From contig CAXPEB010000021.1 in the NCBI GenBank assembly GCA_964215915.1, positions 12,946-76,945 of the forward strand: a stretch of 64,000 nucleotides of DNA. Direction: 5' to 3'. Numbering within the stretch: position 1 is the stretch's first letter; every line of letters starts with the position of its first letter. The notes below the pieces were generated by a model. It saw only the letters and a program-made list of their open reading frames with translations. It had not been told where the DNA came from and made no database searches. Below are positions 1 to 7,813 of this stretch, one piece after another. The position numbers and the translations under genes are program-made. Source of the DNA: UBA8524 sp964215915. Its GTDB lineage: Bacteria; Bacteroidota; Bacteroidia; UBA8524.

Positions 1-1023
1 GCACTTAGCAAGCTGACCATTGAAGGAGAGGTAAGAGATTACCAGAACCAGGTCATGAGCGGGTTCAACGGTACCGTTTACACTACGGTATTTGCTCCGA
101 AACAAACCATTAAGACCCTGGCCAATGACCCGGACAGCTACGAAGAGGAGTTCGAGGCCTACCGGAGCATCCTGTATAAGGGCAAAGCAAGTGTGGTAAA
201 CGGCCATTTTACCGTAGAGTTCATTGTACCCCGGGATCTTCCCTTCAATGTGGGGAAAGCCAAAATCAGCCACTATGCCGAAAATGGGGACGATGACGCC
301 AATGGTTTCGCATTTCTGTATATGAGCCCGGATATCGACCCCAATACCAGTGCAGATCTGGAAGGACCGAAGATCCGCCTGTACATGAATGATTCCTTCT
401 TTGTCAGAGGGGGTGTTACCGACCAAAATCCATACATCTATGCGCTGATCTATGACGAAAGCGGGATCAACACTACAGGACTGGGAATCGGAAGGGACAT
501 AACCGGGACCCTCGATAACAATACCCACCAACAGATCATTCTGAATGACTATTACGACGCAGACATCAACGACTTTACACGCGGGGTAGTGTATTACCGG
601 CTGACCGATCTTAAGGAAGGCCCCCATACCCTTAAGGTTAAGGTGTGGGATGTACACAACAATTCGGCGGAGGCTACAACCGATTTTGTTGTAGCCAATT
701 CGATCGAATTCGCCATCAATAACCTAATGGCCTACCCGAACCCCTTCAGTTCGTCGACTACTTTCAGCTTTGAACATAATTACCGGGACAAAGCGCTGAA
801 TATGGAAGTGAGGATATACGATCTCGGAGGAAAGCTCGTTAAGACCTTGACAGCAAGTGAAACCCATGCCTCCACGAGAGTAACCTCGTTGGTATGGAAC
901 GCCGGGGAGAGTGGTGTTAACCGGGTAAGCCCGGGGATGTACCTGTTTAAACTTTATGTTAAAACCGAAGACGGACAAGAAATAGAAGCCAGTTCCCGGG
1001 TGATTTACCTGCCCAATCCTTAA
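1..1023 (+). CDS. porU: PorU, type IX secretion sortase (C-terminal part, 5' end outside window)
   Basis: The frame is open from the first base and ends at TAA 1021-1023, giving 340 residues of a longer protein. PorU is the gingipain-like cysteine protease of the type IX secretion system; it removes the C-terminal sorting domain of exported proteins on the cell surface and joins them to lipopolysaccharide. The catalytic domain is not in the window. What is visible is the C-terminal beta-rich part typical of PorU: a FNGTVYTTVF segment, GGVTDQNP, the GIGRDITGTLD and LNDYY stretch, KVWDVHNNS, and a terminal domain with the YPNPF motif. The next gene is porV, the known partner, 53 bases on in the same direction, a pairing common in Bacteroidota. 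The family call rests on these motifs and on the neighbour; I am confident. Confidence 0.9.
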   Translation, partial: ALSKLTIEGEVRDYQNQVMSGFNGTVYTTVFAPKQTIKTLANDPDSYEEEFEAYRSILYKGKASVVNGHFTVEFIVPRDLPFNVGKAKISHYAENGDDDANGFAFLYMSPDIDPNTSADLEGPKIRLYMNDSFFVRGGVTDQNPYIYALIYDESGINTTGLGIGRDITGTLDNNTHQQIILNDYYDADINDFTRGVVYYRLTDLKEGPHTLKVKVWDVHNNSAEATTDFVVANSIEFAINNLMAYPNPFSSSTTFSFEHNYRDKALNMEVRIYDLGGKLVKTLTASETHASTRVTSLVWNAGESGVNRVSPGMYLFKLYVKTEDGQEIEASSRVIYLPNP

Positions 1024-1045
1024 AATTACGATTGTCAGAGTTTAC

Positions 1046-1053
1046 TATATTTG
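1046..1053 (+). promoter_or_regulatory. Possible -7 promoter box for porV
   Basis: TATATTTG matches the Bacteroidota -7 consensus TAnnTTTG and lies 23 bases before the porV ATG at 1077. I see no good TTTG at the expected -33 distance, so porV may equally be read through from porU. Confidence 0.35.
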
Positions 1054-1076
1054 CCCTGCTTTTGAAGCCTCAATTA

Positions 1077-2273
1077 ATGAAATCTAGAATTGTCGCAGTT
1101 GTACTGCTTTTCCTGGGATTTATCACCGCTGCAAGTGCGCAGCCTGATCTTCTCGGTCGTGAGAACGCCATTACCACCACGGTTCCTTTTCTGATGATCT
1201 CACCGGATGCCCGTGGAGGGGCTATGGGAGACGTGGGAGCGGCCACCACACCGGATGCAAACTCAGGACACTGGAATTGTGCCAAGTTTGCGTTCATTGA
1301 AAAACCCGGAGCAATCTCCCTAACCTATACTCCCTGGTTAAGGCAGTTGGTAGACGGAGTCTCCATATCTTACCTTTCCGGATATGCAAGGGTTAATAAA
1401 AGAAGTGTTATTGCCGGAAGCCTGCGTTACTTTTCCCTTGGCACCATCAACTATACCGATGACCAGGGCATGTCGCTGGGCTCCTTCAACCCGAATGAGT
1501 TTGCTATAGACGGATTTTATTCTACCCAATTATCGCGGCACTTCTCCATGGGAGTGGGTATCCGCTTCATCTATTCCAACCTTATCGGTAATCTTACCAC
1601 CATCAATACCAAACCGGGTATCGCGGGTGCAGCCGACCTTGGCATGTATTACACCAACGATTACCGGTTGAAAAACAAAAAAGACCTGGACTATGCCATA
1701 GGAATGGCTATCACCAATATCGGAAACAAGATCACCTATACTTCCGACAGGCAACGGGACTTTATTCCCATCAACCTGCGACTTGGCGGATCAACCGGTT
1801 ACCAGGTGGATGATTACAACTACCTGAGCTTTGCACTGGATTTCAACAAGCTGCTTGTTCCGACTCCACCCCTGTATGAGATCGATTCCCTAACCGGAAA
1901 GATCAAAGTGGTTGCCGGAGAGGCTGTTGTTGCCTATGGCAGGAACAGTGACGTAGGCGTACTCCAGGGAATGTACCAATCGTTCTACGACGCTCCGAAC
2001 GGTTTTAAGGAAGAAATGCAGGAAATTACCATTTCCGCCGGAATGGAATGGTGGTACCAGAAACAATTTGCCGTACGTGCAGGCTACTTCCATGAAAGCA
2101 AAAACAAAGGAAACCGTAAGTACATGACTTTCGGGATCGGGGTACGTTACAAAGTATTCGGACTGGATGTTTCTTACCTTACCGGTCTCGGACAGCGTAA
2201 CCCGCTTCAGAACACCCTGCGCTTTTCCCTCCTGTTTGACTTCGATGCCTTCCGCTCAGCAAGCGAAGACTAA
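1077..2273 (+). CDS. porV: PorV, type IX secretion outer-membrane shuttle protein
   Basis: Encodes 398 residues, the usual PorV (LptO) length. PorV is a 14-strand outer-membrane barrel of the FadL type that binds C-terminal sorting domains leaving the SprA channel and carries cargo to PorU for cleavage and attachment. The start at 1077 gives a clear signal peptide (MKSRIVAVVLLFLGF...SAQ); the longer reading from 1032 would put hydrophilic residues ahead of it. After cleavage come the family motifs TVPFLMISPDARGGAMGDVG and a SGHWNCAKFAF stretch, close to the usual NPAKYAF motif but with Cys. The C-terminal half alternates hydrophobic and polar residues, as in barrels. It follows porU in the same direction and overlaps by 4 bases, tail to tail, with the MBL hydrolase. 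Confidence 0.93.
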   Translation: MKSRIVAVVLLFLGFITAASAQPDLLGRENAITTTVPFLMISPDARGGAMGDVGAATTPDANSGHWNCAKFAFIEKPGAISLTYTPWLRQLVDGVSISYLSGYARVNKRSVIAGSLRYFSLGTINYTDDQGMSLGSFNPNEFAIDGFYSTQLSRHFSMGVGIRFIYSNLIGNLTTINTKPGIAGAADLGMYYTNDYRLKNKKDLDYAIGMAITNIGNKITYTSDRQRDFIPINLRLGGSTGYQVDDYNYLSFALDFNKLLVPTPPLYEIDSLTGKIKVVAGEAVVAYGRNSDVGVLQGMYQSFYDAPNGFKEEMQEITISAGMEWWYQKQFAVRAGYFHESKNKGNRKYMTFGIGVRYKVFGLDVSYLTGLGQRNPLQNTLRFSLLFDFDAFRSASED

Positions 2274-2911
2274 GTTCCCTGCACAAAAGGATTGAATCTC
2301 TTTTCATGGCCAATGGTCGTTTCAGGACCATGACCCGGGAATACCGTATACGGCTCAGGGAGCGTATAGAGTTGTTCTCGTATGGATTTTTCAAGTGTGG
2401 GGAAATCTCCACCGGGAAGATCGGTGCGACCAATGCTTTCCCGGAATAACACATCTCCTCCTATCACCGTTTGCGCGTTGTGATGGATGAACAAAACAGA
2501 ACCGGGGGAATGACCCGGAACATCACGCATTTCCCAAACGTCTCCCGCCAGCTCAATACTTTTCTTGCCCTTTTCCCAGCAATCGGGTTCAGGAGCCGGA
2601 TCATAGGGTATCCCAAATAACATGGCTGACTCAACGGCACGGGCAAATACGGTTCGCTCATTCTCATGCATAGTAGCCTTTATCCCAAAGCGATCGTAAA
2701 TCCAGGACAACCCAAGAATATGATCAATGTGGGCATGAGTGAGTACAACCTGCCCCAACACCAATCCATGTTCCTTTAAATAGTGCTCCAAAACAGCCTG
2801 TTCGCTGGCATTGAAACAACCCGGGTCAATAAGCGTGGCCTGCTGACTGTCATGAATGAGGTACGTGTTTTCGGAAAACGGATTAAAAGTAAATCGTTCG
2901 AGTTGCATCAT
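2270..2911 (-). CDS. MBL-fold metallohydrolase, glyoxalase II-like
   Basis: A 213-residue soluble protein with no signal peptide. It carries the complete metallo-beta-lactamase metal set: THAHIDH at residues 58-64 (His59, His61, Asp63, His64), His134 in PGHSPGS, Asp153 in GGDVLF, and His194 in FPGHGP. This pattern and length fit the short glyoxalase II-like hydrolases that cleave thioesters such as hydroxyacyl-glutathione analogues; the true substrate cannot be read from sequence, and Bacteroidota often use other thiols. It starts with two Met codons (2911 or 2908). It converges on porV, and its stop overlaps the porV stop by 4 bases with no hairpin between, so the two transcripts must overlap. 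Confidence 0.85.
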   Translation of the reverse strand: MMQLERFTFNPFSENTYLIHDSQQATLIDPGCFNASEQAVLEHYLKEHGLVLGQVVLTHAHIDHILGLSWIYDRFGIKATMHENERTVFARAVESAMLFGIPYDPAPEPDCWEKGKKSIELAGDVWEMRDVPGHSPGSVLFIHHNAQTVIGGDVLFRESIGRTDLPGGDFPTLEKSIREQLYTLPEPYTVFPGHGPETTIGHEKRFNPFVQGT

Positions 2912-2952
2912 TTGCCCACAAAAATACGTTCCTGTTTTGCTTGAGCACGGGA

Positions 2953-2983
2953 TTTGATGTTCCTTATAAATCCGGTAACTTTG
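2953..2983 (+). promoter_or_regulatory. Promoter of Bacteroidota type for the 1124-residue outer-membrane protein
   Basis: TTTG at 2953-2956, 19 bases, then TAACTTTG at 2976-2983: an exact match to the -33/-7 consensus of the phylum's major sigma factor. It decides the start of the next gene, because an upstream ATG at 2954 lies inside the -33 box and cannot be in the mRNA. Confidence 0.7.
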
Positions 2984-2995
2984 ATAGATCGGTGC

Positions 2996-5900
2996 ATGCG
3001 TAAACTATCCGTCCTGATTTTCTGTCTGTTTATTCTACTGATCCCTGCCTTCCCGCAGGGTGTTCAGACGGATTTCGGTTCCGGCACCATGCAGTATTCC
3101 GTTCATGAATGGCGTTTTATCCATTCGGATAATTTCGACGCCTACTTTTACGAAGACGGCAGCGACCTTGCGGAGTATGCCCTTGTTCAGGCAGAAAAGC
3201 AACTCAAAAGACTGGAGAACATCATCGATTACCGACTCGGAAGCCGGTCGCAAATCCTTCTGTTTCATTCTGAATACGACCTGCGGCACAGCAACCTCTT
3301 TCAATACAGTCACCCCTTTAACCCCGGCGGGTATTCTTATGCCATGCAGAATAAGGTGATCGTAGCCTTTAATGGCAACCGTCAGGATCTGGCGCGAGCC
3401 ATCCGTTATGGCATCAGTGAATTGCTTGTCAGAGAGCTTATGTATGGTGGCTCCTTCCAGGAAAGACTGCAAGCTTCCACCCTGCTCTACCTTCCAGAAT
3501 GGTATTATAAAGGACTGCTCAGTTACCTGGCGGAACCCTGGAGTACGGAAATAGACAATGCCGTAAAAGACGAACTGGCGCAGGGTAAACTGGAACGGAT
3601 CAACCTGCTTGATCCGGAAGGCACCCGACTGGCAGGCCACAGCTGGTGGAATTACATAGCCGAAAACTACGGGAAACGCAGTATCTCAGATATTCTATAC
3701 CTCACCCGTGTCAGCAAGGGATTTGAAAATGCCTTGTTGTTCGTTCTGGGAGCCAGAACGGGTACCGTTTTCAAAGACTGGATCAATTATTACCGAATCC
3801 GCTACGCAGACGACCCCGGAACAGGACCAGACCGTAATGCTATCAGGCTTCCTGCTTCATTTATCGATAAAGACATTTCCCAGATCCGGCTCTCCCCGAA
3901 TGGCAATATGCTGGCCATAGCCTGTAACAAGCGGGGACGTTATGAGATATGGACATTGCGCCTCTACGACAAAAAGCTGAAGCGAATTTACCATAGCGAC
4001 GAAACCACCCCATACCACTGGAACGAATACGAGCCGGTATTGGCCTGGAACCCTGACAGCAAAGGCATCCATGCTTTCCTGCATGAAAAAGGAAGCCTGA
4101 AACACCTTTTCCTTTCTCTTAACTCAGGGAAAAAAAGAGCAGAAAAACTACCTCAACTGGAACTCATCACCTGGGCATCCATCCATCCTGACGGGAAACA
4201 ATTCCTGCTGAGTGCGGCGGATAAAGGCCGCAGTGATCTCTTTATCTATACACCTGAAAACGGCATGATCCTGAACCTGAGCCAGGATGTTTTCGATGAT
4301 GAACACGCTGTTTTTAATGAGAATGGCACCGGAATCCTTTTCAGTTCTAACCGCAATGGTGTACCCTTTGCTCAACAGCGGGATAACCGATATATCGTCT
4401 CCGACTCCTCTTCATTCGATATTTATACCATGGCCTGGCCTTCGGATGGCAAGCGTCTGAAACGAATTACGAACACTCCCTTCGTACACGAAATTCAACC
4501 TAACCCATATCCGGGAGGAGGGATCGCCTACCTGACTGACAATAACGGCATCTTCAACTTATATGTAACGCTGAGCACTACGGCTTTTGATAAAGCCCTA
4601 GTATATGTGGACCGTATGGATGAACCCGGAAAACTTCTCGACAGCTTTGTGGTGCATGTGCCCATAGACACACATACCTTCAAGCTGGAAGACCTGGAAC
4701 TGGATTCGTCTTTCATGGCCAAAAGCGGCGCCTACCGGGTATACAACCGCTATCGGGAAGTTCTCAGGCATTACCCCCTTTCCGATTACAACCGCAACCT
4801 GCGCTTTTATGATGTGGACGGGGAACTTCGAAAAGATGTTTCCATGATCCGCTACCTGGGACGGTATTATATTCAATCGTTGGAGCTTAGCGGAAATGTT
4901 GAGGAAGACGCCCGCTATACAACCGTGATACCTACCCGCTACCGCAAGGAAACGGGTCACCAGGCACTGGTGAGCGACTCCGGTTCACGCAGTTTCCTGG
5001 TTGAGCCTTCGGATGTGGGGGTTGAAAAAGAGATCGTCGTACAAAAGCCACTCGATACGGCGGAGAAAAAAGAACGCTACACTTTCCAGACCGGCTTTCC
5101 GGAAATACCGGCCGAAGAAATGGAAATGCCCAGGGAGGAAAAAAAGGTACAGTTTCATACCCGGGACCTGCCTTACCGCACTACCTTTTTGCCGGACTAT
5201 TTTGTGACTCAGCTCATCGACAACAGCATCATCAATACCCCCTATTACCTGAACAATGGCTTCTCCCGAACCTTTAATACCTTCAGCAGACCGAACCTTA
5301 ATGCCAGGCTGGAATTAGGGTTTCAGGATCTGTTCAACGACCAGAGCATCGTTGCAGGAGGTCGAATTCCGCTAAGGCTCTATAGTACAGACTTCTATTT
5401 TCACTATATCCAGCGAAAATACCGTTACGATTTCGGCACCAGCTTCTTCCGGTCGACTCGTATGATTGACGGAGCCACCAACAGCCACCGTGTGTTGATT
5501 CATGAAATCAGGCCCTTTGTTTCCAGGCCATTGCCCGGAAACCTGGAGGTTCGGTTTTCTGCCTTTTACCGCAGCGACCGAACCGTGACCAACGCCACCG
5601 ATCAGATCAGCCTGCAAGAACCGGATGAGATCCGGGCCTGGACTGGTGGGCGGATCGAGTTGATGCTGGACAGAAAACGGATGGAAGAACTCAACTTCCC
5701 CGTGGGTATACAAGCTAAGCTCTATGCGGAACGCTTCCAGAGCCTTCAACAGAATCTGGGAGTAAACATCCTTGGAGGGGAATTCCGCTATTACCGGAAA
5801 CTCTTCTCCAAAGTTTTGTGGGCCAATCGGCTAAGCACCGGTGCCAGTTTTGGGGATGGACTGGTGAACTATTTTGTAGGGGGTACCGAAAACTGGCTGA

Positions 5901-6370
5901 GTAACCGCTACAACCAGGAGCTGGGCACCAACACGAATTACCGGTATACCTTCAATACTTTGGTTTCCGGTATAAGAGGATTCCAGCAAAACGTGAGAAA
6001 CGGAGGCCAATTCCTGGTACTTAACTCGGAAATTCGGGTCCCGATTTTAGACTATCTGCTGAAAAGACCCCTAAGCTTCGACATGCTTCGCACGCTTCAA
6101 TGGGTCGCTTTTTATGATATCGGGTCGGCCTGGAACGGATTCAACCCCTTTGGCGATCAGCATTACAATACCCGCCAAATCGATCAGGGGTCAGTAAGTA
6201 TCACCATAAGGAACAAGAACAATCCTTTTGTAAGCGGTGTCGGAATGGGTCTGAGAACGCGGGTATTCGGTTATTATATCCGCACGGATATGGCCTGGGG
6301 CATCGAAAACGGAATCGTAGTCAACAACGGTAAACCCACCTGGCATTTCTCCCTGGGTTACGACTTCTGA
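2996..6370 (+). CDS. Large outer-membrane protein: degenerate peptidase-MA-like domain, TolB-like propeller, C-terminal beta-barrel
   Basis: 1124 residues, starting with a signal peptide ending near FPQ. Residues about 25-270 resemble the peptidase MA-like domains, but where a zinc HExxH helix would lie the sequence is GISELLV (about 139-145), so it is probably not a metalloprotease. Residues about 280-560 hold repeated PD40/TolB-type blades (LSPNGNMLAIA, WNPDSKG, HPDGKQFLLSA, FSSNR). From about 690 on there are amphipathic strands, and the protein ends in Phe (SLGYDF), the usual signal of an outer-membrane barrel. Proteins of this build are widespread in Bacteroidota without a settled function. 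The gene lies close to porV behind its own promoter and converges on amn with 2 bases between stops. An envelope assembly or secretion role is only a guess. Confidence 0.75.
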   Translation: MRKLSVLIFCLFILLIPAFPQGVQTDFGSGTMQYSVHEWRFIHSDNFDAYFYEDGSDLAEYALVQAEKQLKRLENIIDYRLGSRSQILLFHSEYDLRHSNLFQYSHPFNPGGYSYAMQNKVIVAFNGNRQDLARAIRYGISELLVRELMYGGSFQERLQASTLLYLPEWYYKGLLSYLAEPWSTEIDNAVKDELAQGKLERINLLDPEGTRLAGHSWWNYIAENYGKRSISDILYLTRVSKGFENALLFVLGARTGTVFKDWINYYRIRYADDPGTGPDRNAIRLPASFIDKDISQIRLSPNGNMLAIACNKRGRYEIWTLRLYDKKLKRIYHSDETTPYHWNEYEPVLAWNPDSKGIHAFLHEKGSLKHLFLSLNSGKKRAEKLPQLELITWASIHPDGKQFLLSAADKGRSDLFIYTPENGMILNLSQDVFDDEHAVFNENGTGILFSSNRNGVPFAQQRDNRYIVSDSSSFDIYTMAWPSDGKRLKRITNTPFVHEIQPNPYPGGGIAYLTDNNGIFNLYVTLSTTAFDKALVYVDRMDEPGKLLDSFVVHVPIDTHTFKLEDLELDSSFMAKSGAYRVYNRYREVLRHYPLSDYNRNLRFYDVDGELRKDVSMIRYLGRYYIQSLELSGNVEEDARYTTVIPTRYRKETGHQALVSDSGSRSFLVEPSDVGVEKEIVVQKPLDTAEKKERYTFQTGFPEIPAEEMEMPREEKKVQFHTRDLPYRTTFLPDYFVTQLIDNSIINTPYYLNNGFSRTFNTFSRPNLNARLELGFQDLFNDQSIVAGGRIPLRLYSTDFYFHYIQRKYRYDFGTSFFRSTRMIDGATNSHRVLIHEIRPFVSRPLPGNLEVRFSAFYRSDRTVTNATDQISLQEPDEIRAWTGGRIELMLDRKRMEELNFPVGIQAKLYAERFQSLQQNLGVNILGGEFRYYRKLFSKVLWANRLSTGASFGDGLVNYFVGGTENWLSNRYNQELGTNTNYRYTFNTLVSGIRGFQQNVRNGGQFLVLNSEIRVPILDYLLKRPLSFDMLRTLQWVAFYDIGSAWNGFNPFGDQHYNTRQIDQGSVSITIRNKNNPFVSGVGMGLRTRVFGYYIRTDMAWGIENGIVVNNGKPTWHFSLGYDF

Positions 6371-6372
6371 GA

Positions 6373-7143
6373 CTAGAAATGAAGGTGTTTTACAGTCAGC
6401 TTTTTTTCAATAAGCTGGCGCAGAGAATCTATCCCAATCTTTACATGCGTTTCTGCAAAATCGCGGGTGACGCGCGAATCACTGCTGGCTGTTTTCACTC
6501 CTTCCGGAATCATCGGTTGGTCGGAAACAAGGAGTAAAGCACCACTCGGGATCTTGTTGGCAAATCCTGTTGAAAAGATGGTCGCCGTTTCCATATCGAT
6601 GGCCATGGCTCTTATTTTCCTGAGGTAGGTTTTAAAGGCCGTGTCATGTTCCCAAACCCTTCGGTTGGTGGTATAAACGGTTCCTGTCCAGTAGTCCAGT
6701 CCGTAGTCGCGGATGGTGGTGGAAATAGCCTTTTGAAGGGCAAACGCCGGAAGGGCAGGCACTTCCGGGGGGAAATAATCATTGCTGGTACCATCTCCGC
6801 GAATGGCTGCTATGGGAAGGATCAGATCACCGATTTTGTTCTTTTTTTTCAAGCCACCGCATTTTCCCAGGAAAAGTGCTGCTTTCGGTTGAATGCAACT
6901 CAACAGATCCATAATAGTGGCTGCATTCGGACTACCCATTCCGAAATTGATCATGGAAATTTCTTCTTTCGTGGCTACCTGAAAGGGCTTGTCCGCCCCC
7001 ATTATCTCCGCACCGGTCAGTTTTGAAAAGGTTTCCAGGTGGTGATCGAAATTGGTAAGTAGTATATACTTACCAAAATCTCCGAGTTCAATTCCGGTAT
7101 ATCGGGGCAGCCAGTTGCTGGTGATTTCCAATTTGGTCTTCAT
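6373..7143 (-). CDS. amn: AMP nucleosidase, short form
   Basis: 256 residues. The enzyme splits AMP into adenine and ribose 5-phosphate in purine salvage. It has the nucleoside phosphorylase fold motifs: GMGSPNAA, FLGKCGG, the AIDMETATIF motif that binds ribose, and a late SDQPM. It matches the short Bacteroidota form and lacks the N-terminal regulatory domain of the E. coli Amn protein (about 480 residues). I place the start at 7143 (MKTKLEITSNW), because the longer reading runs back through the stop of the upstream gene. That gene, on the same strand, ends 5 bases before this ATG, so the two are probably one transcript. A related nucleoside phosphorylase is possible, but the overall match is to AMP nucleosidase. 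Confidence 0.88.
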   Translation of the reverse strand: MKTKLEITSNWLPRYTGIELGDFGKYILLTNFDHHLETFSKLTGAEIMGADKPFQVATKEEISMINFGMGSPNAATIMDLLSCIQPKAALFLGKCGGLKKKNKIGDLILPIAAIRGDGTSNDYFPPEVPALPAFALQKAISTTIRDYGLDYWTGTVYTTNRRVWEHDTAFKTYLRKIRAMAIDMETATIFSTGFANKIPSGALLLVSDQPMIPEGVKTASSDSRVTRDFAETHVKIGIDSLRQLIEKKLTVKHLHF

Positions 7144-7148
7144 ACTCT

Positions 7149-7718
7149 CTAAAGGTACAATTTCGCACCGAGAGTGAACCACATCAGATCATATCCGAAT
7201 TCGGCAAAAGCCGCCCATTGTCCCTGGAACCGGTATTCGCCACCCACAAACATGCCCCCGTAAAGATTCATGCGGGTCCATTCCGAGGGCTGATAACCGA
7301 CAGGAACAGGAGGGTCATAACTTTCACGAAAGGAGGCAACATGCAGCCCCAGGTGTAAGCCTCCGTAAAGGTCCAGTTTATCTGAATACGGATAGACATA
7401 ACTAGCCCTTCCTGAAAGCAGCAAATGGCTCCAATAGTAGCGGCTTTTCCAACCCGGACGGTTGTACCAGGCATCGCTTCTTCCGAAACCCATCATTGCA
7501 CCCCAGGTAAGCTTTCCGGTACTGAGCTGCTTCGCCGTCTGCTCATAGGTAAAACGGATACCCGCACCGGCAGAAGACCGGTACAGATCACGGTTATCAT
7601 AACGTACGGAATAAAAATTACTGATGCTGCTCAACCCGCCCCCTACTGACTGATCCTGGGCCAATGACTGCTGATAGAAACCGAGAAATACAAGAAGGAA
7701 AAGCAGGTGTACTTTCAT
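7149..7718 (-). CDS. Small outer-membrane beta-barrel protein of unknown function
   Basis: 189 residues beginning with a signal peptide (MKVHLLFLLVFLGFYQQSLAQ). The mature part is rich in Gly and aromatic residues in alternating strands (FTYEQTA, AMMGFG, YVYPYSDKLDLYGGLHLGL, YGGMFVGGEYRF), as expected for an 8-strand outer-membrane barrel. The start at 7718 is chosen because the -7 box at 7723-7730 lies just before it; a longer reading to 7754 would start at the -33 box. It precedes amn by 5 bases on the same strand. The name of the family is not clear to me, and no enzyme motif is visible. Confidence 0.7.
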   Translation of the reverse strand: MKVHLLFLLVFLGFYQQSLAQDQSVGGGLSSISNFYSVRYDNRDLYRSSAGAGIRFTYEQTAKQLSTGKLTWGAMMGFGRSDAWYNRPGWKSRYYWSHLLLSGRASYVYPYSDKLDLYGGLHLGLHVASFRESYDPPVPVGYQPSEWTRMNLYGGMFVGGEYRFQGQWAAFAEFGYDLMWFTLGAKLYL

Positions 7719-7722
7719 GCTC

Positions 7723-7754
7723 CAAAAATACGCTACCCAAAGTGCTAACATCAA
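7723..7754 (-). promoter_or_regulatory. Promoter for the small barrel gene and amn
   Basis: On the minus strand: TTG (7754-7752), 21 bases, TATTTTTG (7730-7723), then only 4 bases to the ATG at 7718. The distance implies transcription starting at or next to the start codon. Confidence 0.5.
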
Positions 7755-7798
7755 GTATTTTTCATACGCCGATACTATCGGTCACATGACAGATTAAT

Positions 7799-7806
7799 TA
7801 CCTTTG
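7799..7806 (+). promoter_or_regulatory. -7 promoter box for the ALDH7 operon
   Basis: TACCTTTG, an exact TAnnTTTG match, 7 bases before the ATG at 7814. No clear -33 element. The gap from 7755 is divergent with the barrel/amn promoter. Confidence 0.5.
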
Positions 7807-7813
7807 TTCTGCC

